A stretch of DNA of 64,000 nucleotides, from the NCBI GenBank assembly GCA_003665825.1, contig QPFY01000006.1, forward strand, positions 62,001 to 126,000, read 5' to 3'. A program made the position numbers and the translations under genes. Positions within the stretch are counted from its first letter, which is position 1. Each line of letters starts with the position of its first letter. The notes under the pieces are model-generated. The model did no database searches. It was not told the origin of the DNA and saw only the letters and a program-made list of their open reading frames with translations. This document shows, one piece after another, positions 23,905 to 34,301 of this stretch. The stretch comes from Microbotryum silenes-acaulis (Eukaryota; Basidiomycota; Microbotryomycetes; Microbotryales; Microbotryaceae).

Positions 23905-24280
23905 GGATCGATCATGTGCTCGTGTAACCTGTATCAATCAGGCGCGCGCTTGCGAAAACTCGTACCTGATGAACAAGCTCGCCAAGCAAGACCTGGCATT
24001 CCATGGCTTCGTCGTCTCGGATTGGGCGGCACAGACGAGCGGCGTCAGCAGTGCGCTTGCGGGTCTGGACATGTCGATGCCAGGTCAGTAGATATCTTTC
24101 GTGGGTAACAAACGCTTCTTATACCTACTGAAGACCTATCTCTTCTGCAGGCTTCCGATCCTACACCGAGGGGTTGGACAACCAGCAGAATCCCGCCAAA
24201 TCGAACACTAGCTACTGGGGTGCCGTGCGCGCCGCCCCGGTCTCGGCACCGGAAGCGCCGTTCTCTCCCCCGAACACATC

Positions 24281-24736
24281 CTAAGTGTCCCATACCATAC
24301 CTTTCGAACCTATCAATCACCTCTTGTTTTCGTCTCCAATTTCACTGCCTACCCCACTTTAGAAAGGTCACCCCAACAAGAGGGTCGCTCTCGGAGGCGA
24401 GCCGCGAATGGATGGATGGCGCTCGACTCTTTCTCAACTTCTTCCTCAAGGTTCGAACTCTGGATCTCGCGGCCCTTCTCGGTGTATTGTGGTAGATACT
24501 TTCTTAGGTACATTCTTGTTCATCTTTTTGGTTAATCTTGATAGCCCTCGTCGTCTGTCCGCATACGGATCGAACCCAAAGCGACTTTGCCAGTTCACCA
24601 TTTCAGACACTGGCATCGAGGACAAAAACCGACAGAAGGAAAGGGGCGACTCTATAAATCAAATTAGAAAAGGTTGTGCCAAGGCTTTAGGGCCCTCGAC
24701 GAGCAATACACGCCTTTCCTCCTCCCACGGTGGGGC
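24281..24736. other. Short region without supported gene
   Basis: About 450 bp between the GH3 remnant and the ESF2 stop codon; AT-richer than its surroundings near 24490-24560. It probably holds the ESF2 3' UTR. Confidence 0.45.
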
Positions 24737-26006
24737 TCAGAAAAGCTTGCTCAACACGTCGTCCAAGTCACCCTGGGTTCCCTTGCCATCTTGCCCAACA
24801 CCCTTGCTGTGACCCTTGACCTTATCCGCGACGTCGACGAGCTGGCGTTGTCGATACGACCGCTTGCGTCCCTCCTTCCCTTGCCCCACCGTAGACCCAG
24901 ATCCAACGTCCCCCTCGCCCTCTCCTTTCCTCTTCTTTCCTGCGACTCCCTCCTTCTCCTCTACAGTCCCCTGCATCTGTCGTTTCTCCTTGATCTTTTG
25001 GCCCACGCGCGCCTTCTCGACCGCGCCGAGGTAGGCTTCTTGTTCAGTCTTGGAGTGCTGTAGGTGGAAGCGCAGGAGCGAGGTTTGGGTTGCTCGTTCG
25101 AGGGCTGAAGAGAAGGAAATCGAGAGTGGCGAGGTGAGCAAGGGGCTTTGATTTGTAGGCTAAGAGAGCGCACGCACCGACTTGTTCGGACAACATGTCC
25201 CACCTGTACCTGGGGAGGTACTTCATCGTCCACACGTCGTCGCGCCAGGGCGTGCCCTTCTTGCCTCCTGCAGTCGTCGTCGAATATGCCATTGTCAGAA
25301 CAAAGCACGTACCATACTGGACTCGGCGTGACTTGTTACGCACCTATGGTATTGGCATTCAACATCTCGGCGACGGATCGAGCGACCCGCTTGTCCTCAA
25401 ACTCGACCCAGCCTTCTTTGAAGCGATGCGATTGATGCTTCTCGTGGCCGTTGCCATGCTTGTTTTGGCGTTTCTTTGATGAAGAAGGTTGGGCTTGTTG
25501 GGAATCTACATTCGCACTCGAATCGTTGACGAGTCAGAATCTTCTTCCTTTCCCCCTCTCCCGTACTTGCTAGAGAGTAAAGGAATGCTCCTCGCCAACT
25601 GACCAATCTTGACCAAATAAATCCTGCCTACGTTCCCATAATTGCTCAGCACGTGCTTGACTTTACTGGGCCCCATTCCCGGGGGTATACGCGAGAGGTA
25701 GATCAAGCCTGGGCTGGGACGGTGCGAATCGGAGGCGGACTTAGGCAGGAGATGCGAGGGGAGGGGAGCTTGTTTCGGGAAAGAGTTGGGGGAGGGGGAA
25801 CGGGGTGTGAGGTTATCGTTGGGGTCTCTGTCTTTGTCGTCGTCATCGGCGGGGAACAGGGCTGCGAATCGGGGATCGTCGACAGGGGCGGAGGTGGAAG
25901 TAGAGGTCGAGGTTGAAGCGATGGGCTGCGACGGCTCCCCCGTTGCCTCCCTAGTTTGAGACTTGGTCTTTCTGTGTTTCTTGGTTGTAGGTTGCGTTGT
26001 CGACAT
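24737..26006 (-). CDS. ESF2: Pre-rRNA-processing protein ESF2 (ABT1 family)
   Basis: Four exons (26006-25604, 25505-25344, 25267-25178, 25104-24737) sum to 1023 nt, 340 aa. After a disordered Ser/Thr-rich N-terminus the RRM-like core reads [28 protein letters not shown], then [55 protein letters not shown] and a charged helix [16 protein letters not shown]. The combination of [20 protein letters not shown] and MKYLPRY.W is diagnostic of ESF2/ABT1, a nucleolar protein that binds U3 snoRNP-associated pre-rRNA during small-subunit assembly. The tail is Lys/Glu-rich. First intron donor is GTCAGT; the second and third are GTGCGT. It is divergent from RAT1, itself an rRNA-processing nuclease. Confidence 0.9.
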
Positions 26007-26283
26007 TGTGCCGACGTGAATAGTGATGGGTACGGGCGGGTAGGAACCCGAGCCCGAGCGCCGAGCTCAGCTGAACCTGAACCTGAACCTGGCCCGTGCT
26101 TTACTATACGGCTGCGAAGCCCGCGCGACTCTCGGCCTTGCGCTGCCGTGCGCCACTCTGCGCCACTCGCGCGATCGGGACTCGGCGCTACTCAGCTACA
26201 GGCCACCAGCCGCACTCCCGGCTCGCATCTCGCCTTCTTCCCTCTCCCTCTCCCTCTCCCACCCCATCATCAATCCGTCCAAC
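26007..26283. promoter_or_regulatory. Bidirectional promoter between ESF2 and RAT1
   Basis: Only 277 bp separate the two start codons. It contains a tandem CTGAAC repeat near 26070-26090 and a CTCCCTCTCCCTCT pyrimidine tract just before the RAT1 ATG. Co-regulation of two ribosome-biogenesis/RNA-processing genes is an inference from this arrangement. Confidence 0.55.
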
Positions 26284-29200
26284 ATGGGTGTCCCCGCTCT
26301 TTTTCGATGGCTGTCCAAAAAGTATCCCAAAATCGTGTTACCCGTACGTTCCCATCGTGCCCGAGTAAAGGCCTCATCAGCTCTTTGGGCCTCCGACATC
26401 GAACATCGAGCTGAGTTGTGAACCGGCTCTCATGCGCAGGTAATCGAGGATACGCCTGTCAGTGTGCCTGGTCCGGATGGCCAGATGGAGGAGTTGGTGA
26501 GTGTGAGAATGAACGAGATGGGTGTGCTACAACCGTGTGGACGATGGGCGGCGGCGCAGTCGCTCACCTCGGCCTGTCCGTTCGGATCATCACAAGTCGA
26601 CTAAGCACGGCCCTAAAACCTTCTAACTTTCTCACAGCCCGTCGACACTTCGGGCGCGAATCCGAACGGGGAAGAGTTTGACCACTTGTACCTCGACATG
26701 AACGGCATCGTACATCCGTGTACGCACCCCGACGGCAAGGTCAGTCGATCGAGATATACCAGTATATGTGAAATCACATCTGACACTCGCTCCTCACCAG
26801 CCCGCCCCCAAAACGGAACAAGACATGATGCACGAGGTGTTCCTCTACACCGAACGCGTCGTCGCCATGGTCCGACCGCGCAAGTTGCTCATGATGGCCA
26901 TCGACGGCGTCGCCCCGCGCGCCAAGATGAACCAACAACGCTCCCGACGCTTCCGATCCGCCGCCGAGGCGAAAGTGAAAGAGGAGGAGAGGATCAAAGC
27001 TATTGAGGAGTGGGAGGCGATGGGCAAGGAGGTCAGTGACGAGATGAGGGGCGAGAAGGGTTGGGATTCGAATGCCATCACGCCCGGCACGCCGTTTATG
27101 GACCTCTTGGCCAAAAGTCTGAGGTATTGGGTCGCCAAAAAGCTCAACGAGGATCCAGGCTGGGCAGGGGTCAGTACAAGTACATTTGGGATGGGGCGGA
27201 TAATAGTACACTGACCCTCACGTAACATATCACAGCTCCAAGTCATCATCTCGGACGCCTCGGTCCCGGGAGAAGGCGAGCACAAGATCATGGACTTTAT
27301 CCGTCGCCAACGCAGCCACTCGTCGCATGACCCCAACACCAAACATGTCATCTACGGCCTCGACGCCGATCTCATCATGCTCTCCCTCGCGACGCACGAG
27401 CCCTACTTCCGCGTCCTACGTGAAGACGTTTTTGCGCAAGACTCGAAAAAGCCCCGAGGGTGTCACACCTGCGGGCAACCGGGCCACCATTCATCGCAAT
27501 GTACGGGCAAACCCAAAGATCCACCCTTGGAAGGGAAAGCGGACCACCTCGTCAAACCCTCGCCTCTAAAACCGTTCATCTTTCTCGACGTCTCGATCCT
27601 TCGCGAATACCTCGCCGTCGAACTTTCCGCGCCCGTGCATTCCTTTCCCTTTGATTTGGAACGCGCGATCGACGATTGGGTCTTTTTGATCTTTTTCGTC
27701 GGTAACGACTTTTTGCCCCATTTACCTTCATTGGAGATTAGGGAAGGCGCGATCGATACGCTCATGACGATTTGGAAGAACTCGCTCGAATCGATGGGTG
27801 GGTATTTGGCTCAACATGGCAAAGTCAATCTCGAACGAGCGCAACTCATCCTCGAACAACTCGCTTCGAGGGAGGATGAAATCTTTCGCAAGCGTCGGGA
27901 GGCAGAGGAACGACAAGACCGGAATGAGAAGCGGAGGAAGTTGGAGAACGATCAGAGGAATCATGGCAAGGGAGGACAGGCGAGTGGTCAAGTCGGCGTC
28001 AATTGGCAAATGCAAAGGGAGCAGGACCAAATGAAAGGCATGAGTCAAGCGGCTTTATCAAATGGTTTGTCCGATTACGCGCAACATAAAGCGCTACCTT
28101 CGAATGGCGGATTACCTCCTAAACCGACGTGGGTCGATCCGAGTTCGCTTCCCGCTCCATCGAAAGGGGACGTCGCCTCCATGGTCGGTAGCAACGCGAG
28201 TATCGTCGCGAATCGAAAAGCGATCCGGATGGCGAACCTTTCGGCGAGGGATATGATCAAGGCTGAGATGCAGGCGAGCAATGGAGGGACGGAGGAGGCG
28301 CAGAAAGAGAGAAGCGGTTCGCCGACGGCGTCGAAGCAGAATTCTAGTGCGGCGGAGTTGTTGAAGAAGCAGATGATGGGTGGGGATGAGGAGGAGGAGA
28401 CGGAACAGGAGGTGGAGGCTGAGAAGGTGGACGAGGAGAATGTCGAGATGGCTGCAACCGAGCCTGAAGCCGTGGACGAAAAGAAGGACGAGGCGCCCCA
28501 GGTCGACGGGGAGGCATCCGCCATCGACGTCGACGTCGACGCAAGCGAGACATCGCCTCGAGGAACAAAACGCAAGGTCGATGACGTCGAGCCCGAGTCG
28601 GCCAAAGTGACCGAACTTGAAGACGACGACGAGGACGACGACGAAAGCTCCGAAGACACCTCGATCGTTGTCCCCGGCGGCGTGCACAAGGTCAAAGTCG
28701 CTCCTCTGAAACACATGGGGAACAATGTCGTCGAACAGGACGACATGGTAAAGCTCTGGGAGCCGGGATACAAGGAACGCTACTACCGTCAGAAATTCGG
28801 CGTCGAACTGTCCGACCTCGAGTTCAGGAAATCGATCGTCAAGTCCTACGTTGAGGGTTTGTGCTGGGTCCTCGAGTACTATTACCAGGGCACGCCGTCG
28901 TGGCAATGGTATTACCCGCATCACTTCTCGCCGTTCGCGAGCGATTTTGTCGATTTAAAGGACCTCGATATCAATTTCACGTTGGGGCAGCCGTTCAGGC
29001 CTTATGAGCAATTAATGGGTGTCTTCCCCGCTGCCAGGTGAGTAGTGCTCGATTTCACTGCGACGCTGAGCAAAGCACTAATGCATCTTCGTCACTTCTC
29101 ACAGTCGTTTCCATCTCCCCGAGCCTTTCCAACCCTTGATGACCGAGTCCGACTCGCCCATCATCGACTTCTACCCCGAAGAATTCGAAGTCGATATGAA

Positions 29201-30365
29201 CGGCAAAAAGATGCTCTGGCAAGGTGTCGCTCTACTCCCCTTCATCGACCCTGACCGACTTTTGACGGCAATGGGGACCAAGTACCCCCTTTTGAGCGAT
29301 TTCGAGAATCACCGCAATCAAATGGGTCATGATTCGCTCTTCGTGATGCAGGAACATCCCTTGTACGACTACCTCGAAGGGTTGTACACCAAACGAAGGA
29401 TTCAAGAACCCGTCGCGTTGGATACGAAACGATCCAAAGGCCTGGCCGGACTCGTCCTACCCGAATCAACTTGCATACCAGGAGCCATCTACGATTCCCC
29501 CCTGCCTTCCCTCCCGGATATTCAATCCGATCGATCGATCTCGGCGGAATACAAATTCCCTGAACAAAAGACACCGCACAGGAGCATACTCCTCCCTGGC
29601 GTCAAAGTCGCGAGACCGGTGTTGAGCCAACATGATCGGGATGGCGTGAGGAGAGGTGGGGGTGAACAGAGATACGAGGGGAATAATGGGTTCCATGCAC
29701 AGAGGCGAAACGAGCAGACGGGACCGGGGTTCCATAAGCGGGATCAGGGGCAGAGAGGTCAGCAGGGGTATCAGCAGGGTGGATACCAGCAAGGTGGTGG
29801 GGGAGGTGGTGGGTATCAACAACAGCAAAGACCTGGCGGGTACCAGGGTCAACCTCAGCAAGGTGAGATGCTTCGATTGCATTGAAGTTTGTCAGGTTCG
29901 GGGATTGATCGTGTCAACCTTTTCCATTCCCTTCCAGGTGGTTATGGAGGCTACGGCGGTGCGCAAGGTTACTACGCGCAACAACCCGTCGCAGCAGGCT
30001 ATGGCGGCTACCAACCCCCCGTCGTTCAAGCCGGCTACGGAGGCTATCAACCCCCACCCCAGGCCGGCGGAGTCTACGGTGGTCGGGGTGGAGCACCTCC
30101 AGCACCCGCGGGCTACTACCCTCCACCCCCTATCGCTCGTCCCCAAACGACCTACGCCGCACTTCCACCCGGGATGGGCAGCGCCTACGGTGGGACACGA
30201 TCTGCTCCCAACGCGGGCTACCAAGGCTATCAACCCCCTACTCATGGTCGAGGACCACCGGGTGCTCCTCCTGCTGCGGCAGCTTATGGTGGTTATGGAG
30301 CCAGTGCACCACCGCCCCCTGGTGCGGCGAGTGGGTGGCGACCTGGTCAACCCCCGAGGAGATAA
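26284..30365 (+). CDS. RAT1: 5'-3' exoribonuclease 2 (Rat1/Xrn2)
   Basis: Seven exons (26284-26343, 26440-26496, 26638-26739, 26801-27169, 27236-29037, 29105-29862, 29938-30365) sum to 3576 nt, 1191 aa. The N-terminus [18 protein letters not shown] and motifs [67 protein letters not shown] and [19 protein letters not shown] form the conserved XRN nuclease core with its acidic metal ligands. A CCHC zinc knuckle ([14 protein letters not shown]) identifies the nuclear Rat1/Xrn2 branch rather than Xrn1. Downstream are a long acidic linker and a C-terminal [13 protein letters not shown] low-complexity tail. Rat1 degrades 5'-monophosphate RNA in the nucleus, in rRNA processing and in torpedo termination of RNA polymerase II. 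Two introns begin GTCAGT. Confidence 0.96.
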
Positions 30366-30576
30366 AGATTTATTCATGCTCGGAGGTTTTATATGTTTCG
30401 TTTTTCTGTGATGAAGATGTCCTTTTTCGTTGTACGTTGGTAGACTTTTCTTTGTCTTTCTTTAAAGGCAAGACTGAAAATACCACAATTCGTGTATATT
30501 GCGCATAGAACAGCGGCGAGAGAAAGACACAAATACAAAGCGAGAGAGAGAGCAGTCTACAGTTTAGGAAGACAAA

Positions 30577-32101
30577 TTAATTAGGTGAAGCCGAAGCGAG
30601 TCCGGTGTCCGAAGGGGCGGTTAGAACTCCAAACTCGGAGATATGTCCGAAGACAGAATCAGCATCCATGTCCATCTCGACGTCCGGCGTCGATAGTGGG
30701 GGCGACCCCAAAGACGAAGGCGACTCGGCGAACGTGGCTTGACGAGCAGTCAGCAGTCCACATGTCAGAGGGCTGGCATCCTCGGCCCCCATCGATAGTG
30801 GGAACGCATTGTCGTCGAGGTAAGAATCGGCGGAGGATGAGGACGAAGAGAAAGATGAATAGAAGGCGTTCCAGGTTGAGTTGTCGGGCGAGTAGTCGAA
30901 GTGCTCAATCGCTTCGGTCGGAGGAAGCTCGAACGAGACATTGATGTCGCTCATCGGAGGAAGGGGAAGACCGTAGTAGCTGTCGGGGGCGTCTTGGCTC
31001 CACTTGGAACCGAGTGAATTGAGGGAGAAATCTGATGAGTTGATCTGGTCAGAGATGCTCGACACGTCACTGTCGTAGGAGGCGATTGGTGTGCGGTTGA
31101 AGCGGGGGCTGAAATCGGTCAGGGGCTCGACAAAAGATGTCGCTGACTTCGGCGGAATGGAGTTGAAGTGACAGGGCTTCGGTGAAAGTAGATCAGAACC
31201 TCTTGAACCGATTGAGCTTGAGGACAAAAGAGCAGTAGGAGGGTTGGTCTTTGCGATGGAATGAAGTGCACATTTGTCGAAGCTCGGCGCGGGCAGTTCG
31301 TTCGACTCGCTTCGTATCACGAAGCTCGCAGTGTTCGGGCGTGTTCGTCGCTGTCTTTGGTTCGCAAACTGACGGAAGAATCATCTCAAGATAATCAGTA
31401 TCATTTCGGATTAATTCAGTTCGTTACTTCAAGTGACTGACCCATGTAGCTACTTGCTTCTGACTCAGACCCGTCCGTGCTGATAATGCGAGCCGCTCGC
31501 CCTTGGTGAGATGTTCGAATCGTTGAAATGCCGTAAATAGTATAAGATTAACCGCCTCGTCGAAACCACCCGATCCTTGAGAGGCCATAGGCTTGGTATC
31601 CTTGTTGTTCAAGTGATCGGCGTCCCAACCGTTACCGTTGCCGCATTGGTGAGCAGCTTGGCGCACTTCTCGAGAGAACATAGACCGCAGCTTCTCAAGT
31701 TCCCTTTCGAGATCTGCTTCAAATCTCTCCCTTGTTGCTGATTCAATTCGTCGGAACACGAAGACCTCCTTTTCGTTGACAGCTTCGGCTAGGTTGCGCA
31801 TGGTTGCGTCGAAAGCGGTCACACAGCACAATACCATCGTGTCAGAAGAACTCTTGTACAAGATCGCGAGCTCTTCTTGCGCCTTGGAACAGCACCCCGA
31901 CTTTTCCAACATCTCCTGTAGCTCTTCGATCCTGATATTTGGTGAATGTAACGAATCCCAGGTGAATAATGACGAACTGTGGCGTTGGTCATCGGCGGCC
32001 GGCTGCTGGCTTGACATGGGAACAAGCGTGGTTTCGCCGCCGCTGGCGGGCGATATCTTTTCGAGTAAGGCCAGAGCGTGGGAAGCGCAGTGGGACCACA
32101 T
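30577..32101 (-). CDS. HD2: Homeodomain transcription factor HD2 of the mating-type HD locus
   Basis: Two exons (32101-31442, 31368-30577) sum to 1452 nt, 483 aa. Residues about 190-225 plus the second exon form a classical 60-aa homeodomain: FQRFEHLTKGERLALSARTG, LSQKQVATW, then across the intron FANQRQRRTR, giving the WFxNxRxR recognition helix. The 73-bp intron (GTCAGT donor) splits Trp from Phe in helix 3. The N-terminal ~150 residues are helical and cysteine-bearing, as expected of the region that discriminates partner HD1 proteins in basidiomycetes. The C-terminal part is Ser/Pro/Asp-rich. In this phylum an HD1-HD2 heterodimer from different alleles drives the post-mating programme. A shorter start at an internal Met (MSSQQPAAD) is possible. 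Confidence 0.87.
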
Positions 32102-32461
32102 CGGATTTGAATGGGGAGGTGGAGATAAGAGATGACTGGTAGGAGTGGTGGATCAAAGGGCACAAGCGCGTAGAAGTACAAGCTGCGGGCGTCTTAGTGG
32201 CGGCTCGCAGCGCATTGGCCCCTCTCAGCCCTTATTCAAACTGTCCGATTCTGTACGATTTCTCTTTGAAGATTCCACTCCTTGCTTCACGGCTAGCATC
32301 TTAAATTCTTTTTACATATAGATGTACAAGGGAGCGCGTCGTTTAGATACGAGTCCTCCATTTGCTTTCTCCGAGTCTTGTCTTTCCGGGACGAGGCATG
32401 AATTGCCAAGTTGAGCAATTGCGCATTGGCCCCGAGCCACATTTGAGCCCTTTGTTCACCC
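32102..32461. promoter_or_regulatory. Shared promoter of the divergent HD2/HD1 pair
   Basis: 360 bp between the two start codons. Head-to-head transcription from a short shared promoter is the standard layout of basidiomycete HD loci. I see no motif I can name with confidence. Confidence 0.6.
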
Positions 32462-33910
32462 ATGCCGCCTGGACCTCAACCGCGCCGCAGAGACGGTTCC
32501 AAGTCTTTGAGTCTACCCAGAAACTTTCAACCTCCACTACGACAGTTACAGTCATTGATGGTTTATGACAGGTCTCCCACTGAGAGTGCCTTAGGCAGCC
32601 TTCGCCAAGTCGAGCGTGACTTCATTGCAACGGTGGGGACCGAGCTCGACGCTGGCAGACTTGTCTCCCAAGCTCAGCAGATCTTGAACGCGCTCTGTCA
32701 GCTCCCGCCTCTCGGACATTTGTCTGCTCAAGATACGTTGGAGGTTCGGCGGATTCTCGAGGGTATCAAAGCAATATCTTCCGGGATTGGCAAATTTTCT
32801 TCTATATCGGGTCGATTAACATGCGATAGCGGCGACCGCTTCAAAGAAGCTCTCGCTGTTTTTGGCGCGGGAGCGTTTACCGATCTGGCGAGCACGGAAC
32901 AAAAAGTCGCAGCAAACCCGCGCACTCTGTTCGAAGACATCCTCGTCCAACCGTACCGCGCTTGGTTTCTCGACAACTTTGCGTGGCCCTACCCCGAGTC
33001 TGCGGAGCGTCTACGCCTTCTGGCCCAAGTCCCTTCGCACGGTCGCGCTCAGCTCTCCAATTGGTTCGTCAACTCGCGCCGCCGCTCCGGGTGGTCTCGT
33101 CTCACCAAGAAGTACACCGATGGCGATCGGGAATCATTCGCAGCATTCCTGCGCAAGATCGACAATGGCAACGCAACCGAGGAGGAGGTCGAGGACGTCG
33201 AAAGGTGCAAGGCCCACTTCATGGAGAAGGGGAACATGCTCGTGCGGGATGGGATCGAAGAGGTCTTGACGGCCGCGTCCACGGGGGCTTTGACCGATGG
33301 GTGTGTGCCACCATCGAACATCGCTCGTAGTAGCATATTTCCCATCAAGATCGAGGATCCGCGAAACCCGGTTTTGTCCAAGAAGCGTGGCCGGATTGAA
33401 GATGTCGAAGATCCACCGTCTAGCCCTGCTTCGAAGCGGTCGTCGACCTCGGGTTCATGGACCGACTCTTCCGACGTGCTTTCTAACGACACCGGAGAGA
33501 CTTCGGCAGGCTCCACTTCCGACTTAACGACACCTCGACGCAAGAGTGCACGGGTGCCACGATCTTCCACCGCCACATCGCTTCGACCCAACACGATGCC
33601 CGCGTTTTCCACTCCAACCCGTCGAGCTCCTGTCACCCCCAGTCGCCTACCGCAGTCGCCCCACATCCGTAGCTTCTCCTCACCGCTCTCTAGTCCCACA
33701 TCCGGTTGCTTCACAAGGTCAAGACCCGCCTATCGCGCCGTGTCCTCCTCCTTCACAATCGAACAGCGAAATCTCGCGGGCGAGCTCGCGCTACCCCCAC
33801 CCCCCTTCCAAATCACGTCGAACGAGCACTTTGTGACGCTGGCGGCGACCGAAACTTGGAGCAACCTGGACCCCTGGCTCAACTTTGAGGTGGATTTGGA
33901 TGCAATCTGA
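32462..33910 (+). CDS. HD1: TALE-type homeodomain transcription factor HD1 of the mating-type HD locus
   Basis: Uninterrupted frame of 1449 nt, 482 aa. The homeodomain at about residues 160-215 reads PYRAWFLDNFAWPYPESAER, LRLLAQVPSHGRAQLSNWFV, NSRRRSGW. The PYP in the loop between helices 1 and 2 and the three-residue extension mark it as TALE-like, the HD1 class (as in bE, Sxi1). Recognition helix WFVNSRRRSGW is intact. The N-terminal ~120 residues (SLRQVERDFIATVGTELD and on) form the helical dimerisation/specificity region. The C-terminal half is Ser/Thr/Pro/Arg-rich with a likely nuclear localisation segment (SKKRGR). The start may instead be the Met about 31 codons in (MVYDRSPTES). It pairs functionally with the divergent HD2 gene 360 bp away. 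Confidence 0.87.
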   Translation: MPPGPQPRRRDGSKSLSLPRNFQPPLRQLQSLMVYDRSPTESALGSLRQVERDFIATVGTELDAGRLVSQAQQILNALCQLPPLGHLSAQDTLEVRRILEGIKAISSGIGKFSSISGRLTCDSGDRFKEALAVFGAGAFTDLASTEQKVAANPRTLFEDILVQPYRAWFLDNFAWPYPESAERLRLLAQVPSHGRAQLSNWFVNSRRRSGWSRLTKKYTDGDRESFAAFLRKIDNGNATEEEVEDVERCKAHFMEKGNMLVRDGIEEVLTAASTGALTDGCVPPSNIARSSIFPIKIEDPRNPVLSKKRGRIEDVEDPPSSPASKRSSTSGSWTDSSDVLSNDTGETSAGSTSDLTTPRRKSARVPRSSTATSLRPNTMPAFSTPTRRAPVTPSRLPQSPHIRSFSSPLSSPTSGCFTRSRPAYRAVSSSFTIEQRNLAGELALPPPPFQITSNEHFVTLAATETWSNLDPWLNFEVDLDAI

Positions 33911-34301
33911 GCTTTTCTGAGGTGTTGTACCTGACACGGTGTGAGTTCAATGCTGCGTGGTCGGAGCGCTGTTTTCAGGTTGACGGACACTGATATTGCA
34001 TCCGCGTCTTGCAAATCAGGTCTCGATTTAGAAGCTTGTAGTATAGTTGTTTGAAATCCCAAGTGCTATGCATAAAGCTGTGAGAGAAGCGTACGTATAA
34101 AGTTGATCAACGCCGGCAGGTACCATGCGCTCGGTCACGAGGCCCGCCTCAATGTGAGGATCAGATGCACTGTCTAGTCACGCCTCAAAATTCGTCGACG
34201 TCAACAGACAAAAAGCGCATCAACTCCAAAAATTCACAATACACGAGAACGCAGCACCTCATGCGATCGAAATACACAACTGCCCTCCAATGAGGTACCA
34301 T
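33911..34301. other. Intergenic region between convergent HD1 and the F-box gene
   Basis: About 390 bp, AT-richer, with no coding signal. It should contain the two 3' UTRs. Confidence 0.5.

Larger units (their letters stand above)
18440..24280 (+). pseudogene. GH3 beta-glucosidase pseudogene, split by a composite transposon insertion
   Basis: Two separated blocks match GH3 beta-glucosidases. Left block 18440-18795: GRSQWKGFGGDPSL, then after a frameshift TIKGIKSTDVIACAKHHVANEQ and, past an apparent intron, [12 protein letters not shown]. Right block 23905-24280: GSIMCSCNLYQSG, NSYLMNKLAKQDLAFHG, FVVSDWAAQTSGVSSALAG (catalytic nucleophile Asp in SDW), DMSMPG, and a degenerate SNTSYWGA. The codons V-G-S-I-M are interrupted between 18795 and 23905 with GGATC duplicated on each side. 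The N-terminal domain and the whole C-terminal half are absent and the left part is frameshifted, so the gene was non-functional regardless of the insertion. The ancestral role would be hydrolysis of beta-linked glucosides or cello-oligosaccharides. Confidence 0.82.
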
